From Sulfitobacter sediminilitoris (GTDB lineage: Bacteria > Pseudomonadota > Alphaproteobacteria > Rhodobacterales > Rhodobacteraceae), in the NCBI RefSeq assembly GCF_010667575.1, contig NZ_JAABNT010000014.1, positions 49,966-113,965 of the forward strand: a stretch of 64,000 bases of DNA, in the 5' to 3' direction. Under the pieces are notes generated by a model, which was not told where the DNA came from, ran no database searches, and saw nothing but the letters and a program-made list of their open reading frames with translations. Of this stretch, positions 37,606 through 46,947 are shown in pieces. Numbering within the stretch: position 1 is the stretch's first letter; each line of letters starts with the position of its first letter. The position numbers were made by a program, and so were the translations under genes.

Positions 37606-38406
37606 GTGACCACATCTGACATCTTGCTGAGCGATCTGGACGTGAACGGTATACTGCGCCTGACCTTGAACGATGAATCGCGGCGCAATGCCTTGTCCGA
37701 GGCGATGCTGGCGAAACTAAGAGTTAAGTTTGCAGACGCGGGGGCCGACCCAAAGGTGCGGGTCATTGTTCTGGCGGCCAAAGGTCCTGCGTTTTGTGCG
37801 GGTCATGACCTCAAGGAAATGACCGCCGGGCGTTTGAATGAGGATGGTGGAAAAGCCTATTTTGCAAATGTCATGGCGATGTGCGCAGGCGTGATGCAGG
37901 GCATCGTTAATTGCCCCAAACCCGTTATCGCTGAAGTCACTGGCGTGGCCACTGCAGCAGGCTGCCAGCTGGTCGCAAGCTGTGATCTGGCCATTGCAGC
38001 AGACACAGCAAAGTTCAGCACACCGGGCGTGCATATCGGGCTGTTCTGTTCCACACCCATGGTGGCCCTGTCCCGCAATGTGGCCGACAAACACGCGATG
38101 GAGATGTTGCTGACCGGTGATATCACGTCAGCCGCGCGGGCAGCCGAGATCGGTCTTGTGAACCGCGTGGTTGCCCCCGAAGCCCTGCAAGAGGCAACGA
38201 TGGAGATGGCGCGCAAAATTGCGTCGAAATCCAGCATGACGCTGGCAACGGGCAAACGCGCCTACTACGCACAACGCGAAATGTCGCTGCCTGATGCCTA
38301 CGATTACGCCTCGGGTGTGATGGTCAATAACTTGTTGGCGCAAGACGCCGAAGAAGGCATCGGTGCTTTCATCGAAAAGCGCGCGCCCCAATGGCAGGAC
38401 GCCTGA
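37606..38406 (+). CDS. Crotonase-fold (enoyl-CoA hydratase-like) protein lacking both usual catalytic Glu residues
   Basis: This 266-residue protein has the crotonase fold: an oxyanion-hole segment PAFCAGHDLKEM near residue 61-72 and the GxxxxxGCxLxxxCD helix. At the two positions normally occupied by catalytic glutamates, it has Gln121 (AAGCQLVASCD) and Gly141 (TPGVHIG). ECHDC3-like members also lack typical residues. Hydratase activity is therefore uncertain, and DmdD-type activity, which uses both Glu residues, is unlikely. It starts a few bases after the OsmC gene and is followed by the ligase gene after 3 bp. Confidence 0.82.
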   Translation: MTTSDILLSDLDVNGILRLTLNDESRRNALSEAMLAKLRVKFADAGADPKVRVIVLAAKGPAFCAGHDLKEMTAGRLNEDGGKAYFANVMAMCAGVMQGIVNCPKPVIAEVTGVATAAGCQLVASCDLAIAADTAKFSTPGVHIGLFCSTPMVALSRNVADKHAMEMLLTGDITSAARAAEIGLVNRVVAPEALQEATMEMARKIASKSSMTLATGKRAYYAQREMSLPDAYDYASGVMVNNLLAQDAEEGIGAFIEKRAPQWQDA

Positions 38407-38409
38407 GCC

Positions 38410-40074
38410 ATGACCGCGAACCCCTACAACGCCGATCTGGACCGCAATCCTGCAAACCATCAGCCGTTGACGCCGCTGACATTTCTGGAACGCGCGGCCT
38501 CAGTCTTTCCTGATCAGACAGCGATCGTGCATGGCGCGTTGCGGCGCGATTATGCCGAATTTTATACGCGATCACGTCAGTTGGCGTCCGCTTTGGCACA
38601 ACATGGCATCGGGCGCGGCGACACGGTGTCGGCTTTGCTGGCCAATACGCCTGCGATGCTTGAATGCCATTACGGTGTTCCCATGTGCGGCGGTGTTCTG
38701 CATTCCGTGAACACCCGCCTCGATGCGTCGGTGATTGCGTTTCAGCTGGACCATGCCATGTCCGAAATCGTCATCGTAGACCGCGAATTCATGCCGTTGA
38801 TGCAGGACGCGCTGGCGTTGGCCACGGTGACACCACTGCTGATCCAATATGACGACGCTGAATTCTGTGGGCCTGCAACGGCGACAGATGCACAGGATTA
38901 CGAGGCCTTCTTGTCGATGGGCGACCCTGAATTTGACTGGCTGATGCCACTGGACGAATGGGACGCGATTTCGATCAACTACACCTCGGGGACGACGGGC
39001 GATCCAAAGGGGGTCGTTTCGCACCACCGGGGCGCCTATCTGTTGGCGCAGGGCAATGCGCTGACCACGTCGATGGCGAAACATGCGGTCTATCTGTGGA
39101 CGCTGCCGATGTTTCACTGCAATGGATGGTGTTTCCCATGGACCCTGTCGGCGATCATCGGGACCCATGTCTGCCTGCGTCAGGTGCGGGCAGAACCGAT
39201 CTGGACCGCTTTGGCTGATGAGGGCGTCACCCACCTTTGCGGCGCGCCCATTGTCATGTCGCTGATGATCTCGGCCCCCGATACCGAAAAGCGCAAACTG
39301 GATCAAACCGTGCAGTTCTTCACTGCCGCAGCCCCGCCACCAGAAAAACTGTTGGCCGATATGAAAACAGCGGGCTTTGATGTGACCCATTTGTATGGGC
39401 TGACTGAAACCTATGGACCTGCTGTGGTGAATGACTGGCATCAGGACTGGAATGATCTGTCACCCGTCGAACAGGCCACCCTGAAATCGCGTCAGGGCGT
39501 GCGCTATCTGCCGCTTGAGGGATTGGATGTGCTGGACCCAGAAACCATGCTGCCGGTTCCGCGCGACGGGAAAACCATGGGCGAGGTGATGTTTCGCGGC
39601 AACGTCGTCATGAAGGGCTATTTCCGCAACCCGAAAGCCACGCAAGAGGCCTTTGCCGCCGGCTGGTTCCATTCTGGCGATCTGGGCGTGCGGCATCCCG
39701 ATGGCTATATTCAGCTCAAGGACCGCTCCAAGGATATCATCATTTCGGGCGGCGAAAATATCTCTTCCATCGAGGTGGAAGAAGCGCTCTATCGTCATCC
39801 CGCAGTCGCGATTGTCGCCGTGGTGGCCATGCCCCACGAAAAATGGGGAGAAACGCCCTGTGCCTTTGTGGAATTGGCCACCGGTGAAACTGTGGATGCC
39901 GCTACTTTGCGCGCTTGGTGCAAGGACCAGCTTGCGCCCTACAAAGTGCCGGGACAGTTCGTGTTCATGCCGATCCCGCGCACGTCAACAGGCAAGATTC
40001 AGAAATTTGTCTTACGCGACCAAGCCAAAGTGATCGCGCAAAAAGCAGTTTCAGATAAAATGGCCTCGGCTTGA
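38410..40074 (+). CDS. Acyl-CoA ligase (AMP-binding, ACS family, DmdB-like)
   Basis: This enzyme activates a carboxylic acid as its CoA thioester with ATP. The 554 residues contain the P-loop-like motif YTSGTTGDPKG at 191-201, LYGLTETYGP near 330, the hinge DRSKDIIISGGENIS near 440 and the catalytic lysine in TSTGKIQK near 534. The family includes medium-chain and 3-methylmercaptopropionate ligases (DmdB). With the DmdA-like gene it recalls part of the DMSP demethylation route, but no DmdC-type acyl-CoA dehydrogenase gene is present here. It is convergent with the FAH gene. Confidence 0.87.
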   Translation: MTANPYNADLDRNPANHQPLTPLTFLERAASVFPDQTAIVHGALRRDYAEFYTRSRQLASALAQHGIGRGDTVSALLANTPAMLECHYGVPMCGGVLHSVNTRLDASVIAFQLDHAMSEIVIVDREFMPLMQDALALATVTPLLIQYDDAEFCGPATATDAQDYEAFLSMGDPEFDWLMPLDEWDAISINYTSGTTGDPKGVVSHHRGAYLLAQGNALTTSMAKHAVYLWTLPMFHCNGWCFPWTLSAIIGTHVCLRQVRAEPIWTALADEGVTHLCGAPIVMSLMISAPDTEKRKLDQTVQFFTAAAPPPEKLLADMKTAGFDVTHLYGLTETYGPAVVNDWHQDWNDLSPVEQATLKSRQGVRYLPLEGLDVLDPETMLPVPRDGKTMGEVMFRGNVVMKGYFRNPKATQEAFAAGWFHSGDLGVRHPDGYIQLKDRSKDIIISGGENISSIEVEEALYRHPAVAIVAVVAMPHEKWGETPCAFVELATGETVDAATLRAWCKDQLAPYKVPGQFVFMPIPRTSTGKIQKFVLRDQAKVIAQKAVSDKMASA

Positions 40075-40098
40075 TAGGCCGGGGCTATTGGTGCCCTG

Positions 40099-40953
40099 TC
40101 AGGCTGGCAACACTTTCGATTTTTGCTCGCCCAATCCGGCAATACCCAAGGTCACAACCTCGCCACCGTGCAGGTATTGCTGCGGGGACTGCCCCATGCC
40201 CACACCGGGAGGTGTCCCGGTCGAGATCACATCGCCCGCCTGCAGGCTCATAAACTGGCTGCAATAGGAAACAAGGTGCGGGATCTTGAAGATCAACGTC
40301 GCGGTTGATCCGGTCTGCATGCGTTTGCCATCCACATCCAGCCACATGTCCATGTTGTCCATGTCTGCGATCTCATCAAGTGTCACAAGCCACGGGCCTG
40401 TCGGCCCAAAGGTGTCGCACCCTTTACCCTTGTCCCAGGTGCCTGCGCGGTTGAGCTGAAAATCTCGCTCTGACACATCGTTGATAACGCAAAAACCAGC
40501 GACATGGTCCATCGCGTTAGCCTCGTCGATATAGGACCCCGGTTCGCCGATCACGACGCCCAGTTCGACCTCCCAGTCAGTTTTGACCGAACCGCGTGGG
40601 ACTTGAATGTCATCATTCGGGCCAACCACGGCAGATGTCCATTTGTTAAAGATGATGGGCTCTTCGGGGATCGGCATGCCGGCCTCTTCGGCGTGATCCG
40701 CGTAGTTCAGACCGATGCAGACGTATTTGCCGATATTCCCCACACAAGCTCCTAGGCGCAGATCTTCTTGTGGTGTGCCCTCCACAAGTGGCAGCGTTTC
40801 CGAGTCCAGCGCGTTCAGGGCCTTCAGGCCAGCGGGGCGCAATGTATCGCCAGAGATGTCCGGCACGACGCCCGACAAATCGCGCACACGGCCTGATGCA
40901 TCCAAAAGTCCGGGTTTTTCTGCGCCAGGTGCGCCATAGCGGAGAAGTTTCAT
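40099..40953 (-). CDS. FAH-family hydrolase, 2,4-diketo-3-deoxy-sugar-acid hydrolase type
   Basis: This 284-residue enzyme of the fumarylacetoacetate hydrolase superfamily starts MKLLRYGAPGAEKPGLLD, typical of LRA6-like hydrolases. Those cleave 2,4-diketo-3-deoxy-L-fuconate or -rhamnonate to pyruvate and L-lactate. The metal-site region is DWEVELGVVIG near residue 125 (Glu residues) with NDVSERDFQ following, and STGTPPGVG marks the C-terminal end. Many database entries call relatives ureidoglycolate lyase. It is last in the leftward operon; the matching SDR and an FMN lactate dehydrogenase lie in the divergent operon. Confidence 0.8.
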   Translation of the reverse strand: MKLLRYGAPGAEKPGLLDASGRVRDLSGVVPDISGDTLRPAGLKALNALDSETLPLVEGTPQEDLRLGACVGNIGKYVCIGLNYADHAEEAGMPIPEEPIIFNKWTSAVVGPNDDIQVPRGSVKTDWEVELGVVIGEPGSYIDEANAMDHVAGFCVINDVSERDFQLNRAGTWDKGKGCDTFGPTGPWLVTLDEIADMDNMDMWLDVDGKRMQTGSTATLIFKIPHLVSYCSQFMSLQAGDVISTGTPPGVGMGQSPQQYLHGGEVVTLGIAGLGEQKSKVLPA

Positions 40954-40990
40954 ATCGTGTCCTCTTTTTTATTGAGTGAATTTGGTTTCA

Positions 40991-41698
40991 TCAGGCTGCG
41001 CCGCGCGCCGCCCACAGCGCCCCGCGGCGGATGATCTCGGTGACTTGCGGCACCCTCAGGTCGTCCAGTTCGTGGCCGATCGAACAGTAGAACACGCGGC
41101 CCTTGTCCCAGCGCCGCTTCCATACAACTGGGATCACGGTGCCTTCGATCCACCACAGATGATCGCCCGAAAACGTCGTGGTCGCCAGGACGTCGTTGGA
41201 CGGATCGACAAGCATATAGTATTGCTCGGACGTCAGGCGGAAGCTTTTGATGCCTTGCACAATCGGATCGTCTGGTTTGCAGATCGTCACGTCGTAATCA
41301 ACGTAGTCTTCACGCGGCTGCAGGTTGTCAGGCCATCCGGGCGGATGCGCCACAAATTGACCACCGATCAGAAAATGATAAGTCGGGCGGTCGCGGAACG
41401 CGTCCCCCATGTGCCCGTGCCATCCTGCAATCCCACACCCGTTTGCGATCAGCTTCAACAGACCGTCCTCTTGCGGTTTGGTCATGTTGCCGAACTCTTC
41501 CTGGTGACCTGAGCGCGCAGAAGACCAGATCGGCGTGATCAAATCGACATCCGCCAAATGTTCCGGCTGCGCTAGGGGTTCCAGCGAGTCATAGACATCG
41601 ACCGCGAAACCGTTGGCTTCCAGCAAGTCTTTGTACCAATCCGCAAAATGGGTCGGCGTGTGGCCTTCCCAGCCGCCGACGAACAAGGCCGCTTTCAT
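40991..41698 (-). CDS. ThuA-domain protein (glutamine amidotransferase-like fold)
   Basis: This 235-residue protein of the ThuA family (trehalose utilisation) begins MKAALFVGGWEGHTPTHF, and the region IANGCGIAGWHGHMGDAF marks the class I amidotransferase-like core without the usual catalytic Cys. ThuA proteins accompany sugar ABC transporters and dehydrogenases in rhizobia and are implicated in disaccharide or keto-sugar metabolism. It overlaps the HIBADH gene by 4 bp, so it belongs to the leftward operon. Its reaction is unknown. Confidence 0.82.
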   Translation of the reverse strand: MKAALFVGGWEGHTPTHFADWYKDLLEANGFAVDVYDSLEPLAQPEHLADVDLITPIWSSARSGHQEEFGNMTKPQEDGLLKLIANGCGIAGWHGHMGDAFRDRPTYHFLIGGQFVAHPPGWPDNLQPREDYVDYDVTICKPDDPIVQGIKSFRLTSEQYYMLVDPSNDVLATTTFSGDHLWWIEGTVIPVVWKRRWDKGRVFYCSIGHELDDLRVPQVTEIIRRGALWAARGAA

Positions 41699-42561
41699 GG
41701 TGTGGCCTTTCGCATGTAGTTCAGCATCGACGCCATGTCGCGGGTGCCATAACCTGCCTTTTCCGCCTCGATCAATTTGGCCAAGGTGGTACGGCCTTGT
41801 GGCATCGCAGAGCCAAGCCGATCTGCAAGTTGTACCGTCACTTCCATGTCTTTGCGGGCCAGTGCCACCGTGAATGTCACGTCGTGATCTGCCTCGTTCA
41901 GATACAGCGGACGCCGGTATTTGAGCATCGGCGCACAGGCAGCGGATGCTTCGATCACATCGAATGCTACCTCGGACGTGATGCCGGATGCTTCGGCCAA
42001 GGTCATTGCTTCGGCCAGCGTTTGATTGATCCCGTGGATCAGCGAATTCACCGCCAGTTTCATCACAGCCCCTGCCCCGGACTGACCGAGATAGATGGTT
42101 TCGCGACCTACCGCATCGAATATAGCCGCAAGATCTGCATCTTCGTCACGGCATCCGGCCATAATCAGCAGGTCTGCATTCGCAGCAGCTTGTGTCGCAC
42201 CGGAAACCGGCGCATCAATCACTCGTACATTTTTCGGCGCCTTTGCTACCAATTCGGCGATGTGGTCAGGGCTCATCGTGCCCATTTCAACTAGAGTCGC
42301 GCTGCGTGCTGAGGCAAACAATCCGTTTTTGCCAAGATGCACTGCAACAGAGGCCGCGTCATCGGCCAACATGGTAATTACGATTTGGGCCTGCGCCATT
42401 AGATTGGCAGCGGTCGGCACCGCCATACAACCCTCGGTCACAGCAAAATCTGTGGCAGTTTGCTCGGTCCGGTTCCAGACGAACACCTCATGACCGGCTG
42501 CGATCAGGTTGCGGGCCATGGGCTGCCCCATCCTGCCCAACCCAGCAAAGCCGATGCGCAC
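41695..42561 (-). CDS. NAD(P)-dependent beta-hydroxyacid dehydrogenase (HIBADH/GarR family)
   Basis: This 288-residue enzyme of the 3-hydroxyisobutyrate / tartronate semialdehyde reductase family has the dinucleotide loop GLGRMG at about residues 7-12 and the catalytic-region Lys in GAGAVMKLAVNS. I chose a GTG at 42559-42561, one base after the stop of the ABC ATPase gene; a longer start would overlap that gene widely. It could reduce an aldehyde acid from sugar degradation, which fits the operon. The exact substrate is open. Confidence 0.83.
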   Translation of the reverse strand: MRIGFAGLGRMGQPMARNLIAAGHEVFVWNRTEQTATDFAVTEGCMAVPTAANLMAQAQIVITMLADDAASVAVHLGKNGLFASARSATLVEMGTMSPDHIAELVAKAPKNVRVIDAPVSGATQAAANADLLIMAGCRDEDADLAAIFDAVGRETIYLGQSGAGAVMKLAVNSLIHGINQTLAEAMTLAEASGITSEVAFDVIEASAACAPMLKYRRPLYLNEADHDVTFTVALARKDMEVTVQLADRLGSAMPQGRTTLAKLIEAEKAGYGTRDMASMLNYMRKATP

Positions 42562-42562
42562 C

Positions 42563-44077
42563 TCAGGCGACCTTTTCGGTAGCAGTGATCCCTGAAATCG
42601 CCTGAATAAGGCTCTCCTCGGTGACCTCTGCCGAGGCAAACGTCCGCATCACCTTGCCTGAGAACATCGCGACGATCCGGTCGCTGACGTGCAGCACCTC
42701 GGGCATCTCGGAGCTGACCACGATGACAGCATAGCCTTGTGCAGCCAGCTCGCGGATCAGGTTGTGAATCTCGGACTTTGATCCGACGTCAATCCCTCGC
42801 GTCGGCTCATCCACGATCAGCACTTTGGGATGCATCGACAGCCATTTACCAATAACGATCTTTTGCTGATTGCCGCCAGACAGGTTGCCCACCGTCTGCT
42901 TCCAGCCCGGCGTTCGGATATCGAGCTTGTCCTTGTATTTGTCAAAAATCTCTGTCTCAGCGCCGGTGGCGACAAAGGGGCCGGATGACAGATCACCCAC
43001 CTGCGGCAGGGTCATGTTATCACGGCAATTCATACCCAACACGAGGCCTTGGCCTTTACGGTCCTCCGGCACCAGAGAAATGCCCTTACTGATTGCATCG
43101 GCGGGGGACGATACGCGGACCTCTTCGCCGTCCAACAGAATTGTGCCGGCACTGGGGTTCCGCAATCCAAACAATGTCTCTGCAATCTCCGTGCGCCCTG
43201 CCCCGACCAGACCGTAAAATCCCAAGACCTCACCACGCCGGACCTCAAAACTGACGTCCTCGAAAAGGTCCCCGCAGGACAGGCCACGCACCTCAAGGGC
43301 GATATCGCCCATCTCGTGATGGGTTTCATTGCGCGACAGATCAAGCGCGCGGCCGATCATCAACTGCGTGACCTCTTCTTCGTTGGTGTTGCGGGTTTCC
43401 AGCGTGCCACGATAGGACCCGTCCCGCAGAACGCTGATCCGGTCGGTGATCTTGAAAATCTCTTCCATCCGGTGAGAAATGTAAATGATCCCTACACCCT
43501 GGCTTTGCAGGTCGGAAATTACATCGAACAACACGACCTTTTCGGCGTCGGTCAGGGAGGCTGTGGGTTCATCAAAAATGACCGCTTTGGCATCCACGGT
43601 AAGCGCGCGGGCGATCTCGACCATCTGCTGGTTGGCAATGGACAGATCACCAACAATCGTTTTGGCGTTGAACCCCACCTTCAGCTTTTCGAGGATCGCA
43701 TCGGTTTGCGCATAAAGCGTAGCCCAGTCGACCCGCCCGAAGGAGCGGCGTGGCAGTTCACCCAGATAGATATTTTCTGCCACGGTCAGCTCTTCCGCGA
43801 GGCTGAGTTCCTGGTGGATGAATACGATCCCCTTGGATTTCGCCTGCAAGGGCGAAGTCATCACAGTCGGCACTTCCTCAACAATGATCTGGCCTTCTTC
43901 GGGCTGGTAGATACCGCCCAAGACCTTCATAAGCGTTGATTTTCCAGCTCCGTTTTCTCCCATCAGGGCGTGGACTTCGCCGGGCATCACCGAAAAGGAA
44001 ACGCCATCAAGCGCGCGGACACCGGGGAAGGTTTTGACGATCCCTTCAAGACGCAAGGCGGGTGTCTGGTCGGTCAT
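42563..44077 (-). CDS. Ribose-type sugar ABC transporter ATP-binding protein (tandem ATPase)
   Basis: This 504-residue subunit has two ABC domains. The first has Walker A GENGAGKST near residue 38-46 and Walker B with FDEPTASLT. The second has a degenerate Walker A (GLVGAGRTE) but an intact LSGGNQQK signature and VDEPTRGIDVG, as usual for RbsA/XylG/MglA proteins. It overlaps the upstream permease by 4 bp. It should energise uptake of a monosaccharide or similar polyol together with the two permeases and the binding protein of this operon. Confidence 0.93.
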   Translation of the reverse strand: MTDQTPALRLEGIVKTFPGVRALDGVSFSVMPGEVHALMGENGAGKSTLMKVLGGIYQPEEGQIIVEEVPTVMTSPLQAKSKGIVFIHQELSLAEELTVAENIYLGELPRRSFGRVDWATLYAQTDAILEKLKVGFNAKTIVGDLSIANQQMVEIARALTVDAKAVIFDEPTASLTDAEKVVLFDVISDLQSQGVGIIYISHRMEEIFKITDRISVLRDGSYRGTLETRNTNEEEVTQLMIGRALDLSRNETHHEMGDIALEVRGLSCGDLFEDVSFEVRRGEVLGFYGLVGAGRTEIAETLFGLRNPSAGTILLDGEEVRVSSPADAISKGISLVPEDRKGQGLVLGMNCRDNMTLPQVGDLSSGPFVATGAETEIFDKYKDKLDIRTPGWKQTVGNLSGGNQQKIVIGKWLSMHPKVLIVDEPTRGIDVGSKSEIHNLIRELAAQGYAVIVVSSEMPEVLHVSDRIVAMFSGKVMRTFASAEVTEESLIQAISGITATEKVA

Positions 44078-45075
44078 ATCTTCAACTCCTCTTTGCCCTT
44101 GGTGTTTAACTGGCGGTCAAGGAACAGGACGGCGATCAGGATCAGTCCGATCACAAGATTGACTGTCGATGTATCTGCACCAATGTGACCCAATCCCTTG
44201 CGGAGCAATTGTATGGCCAGAACCCCGCCCAACGTCGAAACGATCGACCCTGCCCCACCGGTCAATTTGGTACCGCCAAGAACCACCGCTGTAATGACCC
44301 AAAGCTCATAGAGTTGGCCATCGTTTGGATTGACCGAACCAGATTCGGAGTAAAACACCACCGCCGACAAGGCCGCCAAAAAGCCAATGATCATGAAATT
44401 GATCAACATGTGCGGACCAACCTTGATACCAGCGTTCACTGCCGCCTCGCGGTTGTCCCCGATGGCATAGGCGTTGCGCCCATGCACTGTGCGCGTCATC
44501 ACGTACCAGATCACGAGCGTTACGACGGCCAGAAACCATGTTGCCGTGTGCAGTCCCAGAAATTGCGCCTCGGCAAAGTCTACCAAGGTCCAGTTGAGGC
44601 TCGAAGTCGGGTTTTCGCCATTGTACATGAACACCAAACCGCGAAAGCCCAACATGGACCCAAGCGTCACGATGAAGGCGTCGACGCCCGTTTTCCAGAC
44701 GATCAAACCGTTGATCGCCCCCAAGACGACACCCGTTAGCAACGCCAGACCCCAAGACACAGGGATCACCCAATCGCCCAGACCGGCAAGGACTTCCCAC
44801 GTCATACTGTCGAGCAGTATCACCGCCGATAAGGCAAAAATGGCACCGACGCTCAGGTCGATATTCCCGTTCACCATGATAATCGTCATGCCCATGGCGA
44901 TGATGCCGATGGGGGCCGATTGCTTGAGCAACAGCAGCATGTTGTCGACGTCCATGAACGCCTTGTCGGACAACGACATGAATTCACCCGCCACGCTAAA
45001 GAAGATCAGCTCAAGCACGATAAAGCCCCAGATCGCGCCGTTCTTGAGAAATTTGGACAGTTTTCCAGCTTCCAT
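44074..45075 (-). CDS. Ribose-type ABC transporter permease (second of two)
   Basis: This inner-membrane permease of the RbsC/BPD_transp_2 family has 333 residues and about ten helices. The conserved stretch MTIIMVNGNIDLSVGAIFALSA near residue 65-85 and the coupling region GRNAYAIGDNREAA near 210-225 are typical. It begins 13 bp downstream of the first permease gene and overlaps the ATPase gene. The pair of different permeases suggests a heterodimeric channel. Confidence 0.92.
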   Translation of the reverse strand: MEAGKLSKFLKNGAIWGFIVLELIFFSVAGEFMSLSDKAFMDVDNMLLLLKQSAPIGIIAMGMTIIMVNGNIDLSVGAIFALSAVILLDSMTWEVLAGLGDWVIPVSWGLALLTGVVLGAINGLIVWKTGVDAFIVTLGSMLGFRGLVFMYNGENPTSSLNWTLVDFAEAQFLGLHTATWFLAVVTLVIWYVMTRTVHGRNAYAIGDNREAAVNAGIKVGPHMLINFMIIGFLAALSAVVFYSESGSVNPNDGQLYELWVITAVVLGGTKLTGGAGSIVSTLGGVLAIQLLRKGLGHIGADTSTVNLVIGLILIAVLFLDRQLNTKGKEELKI

Positions 45076-45087
45076 TTTTCCGCTCCC

Positions 45088-46062
45088 CTACGCGATGTTT
45101 GACCAAAGTCTGCCGCGTTTGGCCGCAATATCGAGCCAGACCGCAAGAATGATGATGACCCATGTCACGACGAATTGGACATAGAATTGAAGGCCGACCA
45201 GCAGCAGACCGTTCTGGATAAATCCAAGGATCAGCACACCAATGACGGTTTTGAAGATGGTTCCAGACCCACCTAGCAAGGACGCGCCGCCCAAGATCAC
45301 GGCGGCCAGCACGTCAAGTTCGAGCCCTTGGCCGACGGTGTTTTGCGATCCCATCGACCGGCTCGCTTGAATAAGACCAGCCACGGCCACACAAAACGCG
45401 GACATCACGTAGCACAAGAAGACCACGCGGGCGCGCTTGATACCCGAGAAGGTCGCAGCAGTCCCGTTACCGCCGACCGCGTAGACTTTGCGACCGAAGG
45501 GCGTCTTTGCCAATATGATGCCCAAAAGCGCAGCCAAAGCCACGAAAATGAGAATGGGCACAGGAATCCCAAGTGCGGACCCTTGTCCAAAAACGCCAAA
45601 CCAAGTGCCCTCCTTATCAACGATATCCATGTTCTGGCCACCTGAATAGGTTAGCGTCAGGCCATGAATGGCCGACAGCATGCCCAAGGTCACAATCAGA
45701 GAGTTCAGCTTGAGATAGCCCACCAGAAACCCGATGAACGCCCCCAGACAAAGTGTCATTGCAAACATCGCGGGAATGGCAAGCGCGGGTCCGAGCTTGT
45801 CATGCAGATCCAGAACCACGATGGTTGAGAACGACATCATTGACCCGACCGACAAGTCAAGGTTGCCGCTGATGACAACGAATGTCACACCAAGCGCCAT
45901 GACTCCCAGAATGGCAGAAGATCGCACCACGCCCATAACGTTGTCGGGGCTCAGAAACCGTTCGTTGGCCAATGTGAACCCGATGATGAACACGGCAAAG
46001 GCAATCAAGATGCCCTGCCGCGCCAAAAATCGTCCTATGTCCGCTTTAGACATGCTCGCCAT
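45088..46062 (-). CDS. Ribose-type ABC transporter permease (first of two)
   Basis: This 324-residue permease of the RbsC family contains GVTFVVISGNLDLSVGSMMSFS near residue 60 and GRKVYAVGGNGTAATFSGI near 195-215. It lies 47 bp after an SDR gene on the same strand. It shares only moderate similarity with its neighbour permease, consistent with an old duplication rather than a recent one. Confidence 0.92.
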   Translation of the reverse strand: MASMSKADIGRFLARQGILIAFAVFIIGFTLANERFLSPDNVMGVVRSSAILGVMALGVTFVVISGNLDLSVGSMMSFSTIVVLDLHDKLGPALAIPAMFAMTLCLGAFIGFLVGYLKLNSLIVTLGMLSAIHGLTLTYSGGQNMDIVDKEGTWFGVFGQGSALGIPVPILIFVALAALLGIILAKTPFGRKVYAVGGNGTAATFSGIKRARVVFLCYVMSAFCVAVAGLIQASRSMGSQNTVGQGLELDVLAAVILGGASLLGGSGTIFKTVIGVLILGFIQNGLLLVGLQFYVQFVVTWVIIILAVWLDIAAKRGRLWSNIA

Positions 46063-46108
46063 ATTTCCCTCCCAAAGGCCAAAGGCCCGGCCATAGTCTG
46101 CCTATACG

Positions 46109-46906
46109 TCAGACCAAGGTCATCCCACCATCGATCATGACGATTTGTCCGGTCATGTAATCGCTATCCTTCGACGCCAGATACGTCGTTGTTCCGGTAA
46201 TATCTTCCGTATTGGCAACGCGGCCGCGCAGGATCTCTGAAGAGAATTCTTCCATCGCCTGTCCAGGTCGATCTGCGGCACCAATCTCCATCAGGTCCTG
46301 ATCAACCTGTTCCCACATTTCCGTGGCAACGACGCCGGGCGCAAAGCCTGTGACGGTAATGTTATGCTTTGCCAGATCGCGCGCGCCCGATTGGGTCAGC
46401 GCCACGACCGCGAATTTACTGGCACAATACGGGGCAACATTGTCAAACCCCTGACGGCTCGCGATCGAGGCAGTGTTGATGATCTTGCCGCCAGTGCCTT
46501 GGGCGATCATCTGATGGGCCGCTTCTTGCATACCGATCATGCAGCCCAAGCCGTTGACCCCCATGATGAAATTCCAATTTTCTTCGGTCACGTCCAGAAA
46601 ATTCATCGGGCGGTTCACGCCAGCATTGTTGAATTTGACATCAAGTTTGCCGAAGGACTGAACCGCATGTGCGATCATCGCTTTGACTGACGCGCGATCC
46701 GTTACATCGACCTGCGCATGGATGACCTTGCCGCCATGCTGCGTTGCCCTGTCAGCATTTACATCCGCAACTTGCGCGACCTTGTCACCGTTGATGTCTG
46801 CAAAGCATACGTCAGCGCCTTCATCCAACAACGCCTCGGCAATTGCGCGCCCGATACCTTGCGCGGCACCTGTCACAATACAAGACCGTCCAGTCACACG
46901 CCCCAT
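46109..46906 (-). CDS. Short-chain dehydrogenase (polyol/sugar dehydrogenase type)
   Basis: This 265-residue NAD(P)-dependent oxidoreductase has the cofactor loop GAAQGIG near residue 13-19, NNAGV near 92, the active-site Ser near 146 (INTASIAS) and Tyr-x-x-x-Lys in YCASK. The C-terminus SDYMTGQIVMIDGG is shared almost word for word with the SDR at 50028-50837. It lies between the solute-binding protein gene and the permeases, so it probably oxidises the transported sugar or polyol. A strong hairpin precedes it at 46948-46967. Confidence 0.9.
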   Translation of the reverse strand: MGRVTGRSCIVTGAAQGIGRAIAEALLDEGADVCFADINGDKVAQVADVNADRATQHGGKVIHAQVDVTDRASVKAMIAHAVQSFGKLDVKFNNAGVNRPMNFLDVTEENWNFIMGVNGLGCMIGMQEAAHQMIAQGTGGKIINTASIASRQGFDNVAPYCASKFAVVALTQSGARDLAKHNITVTGFAPGVVATEMWEQVDQDLMEIGAADRPGQAMEEFSSEILRGRVANTEDITGTTTYLASKDSDYMTGQIVMIDGGMTLV

Positions 46907-46947
46907 GACGCACCCCCCGCAAATCTGTAATAAGAATAGAACTGAAA

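Noticed and set aside
37606..38406. Calling the crotonase DmdD because it lies next to DmdA- and DmdB-like genes
   Set aside because: The two catalytic Glu residues are replaced, and no DmdC gene is present.
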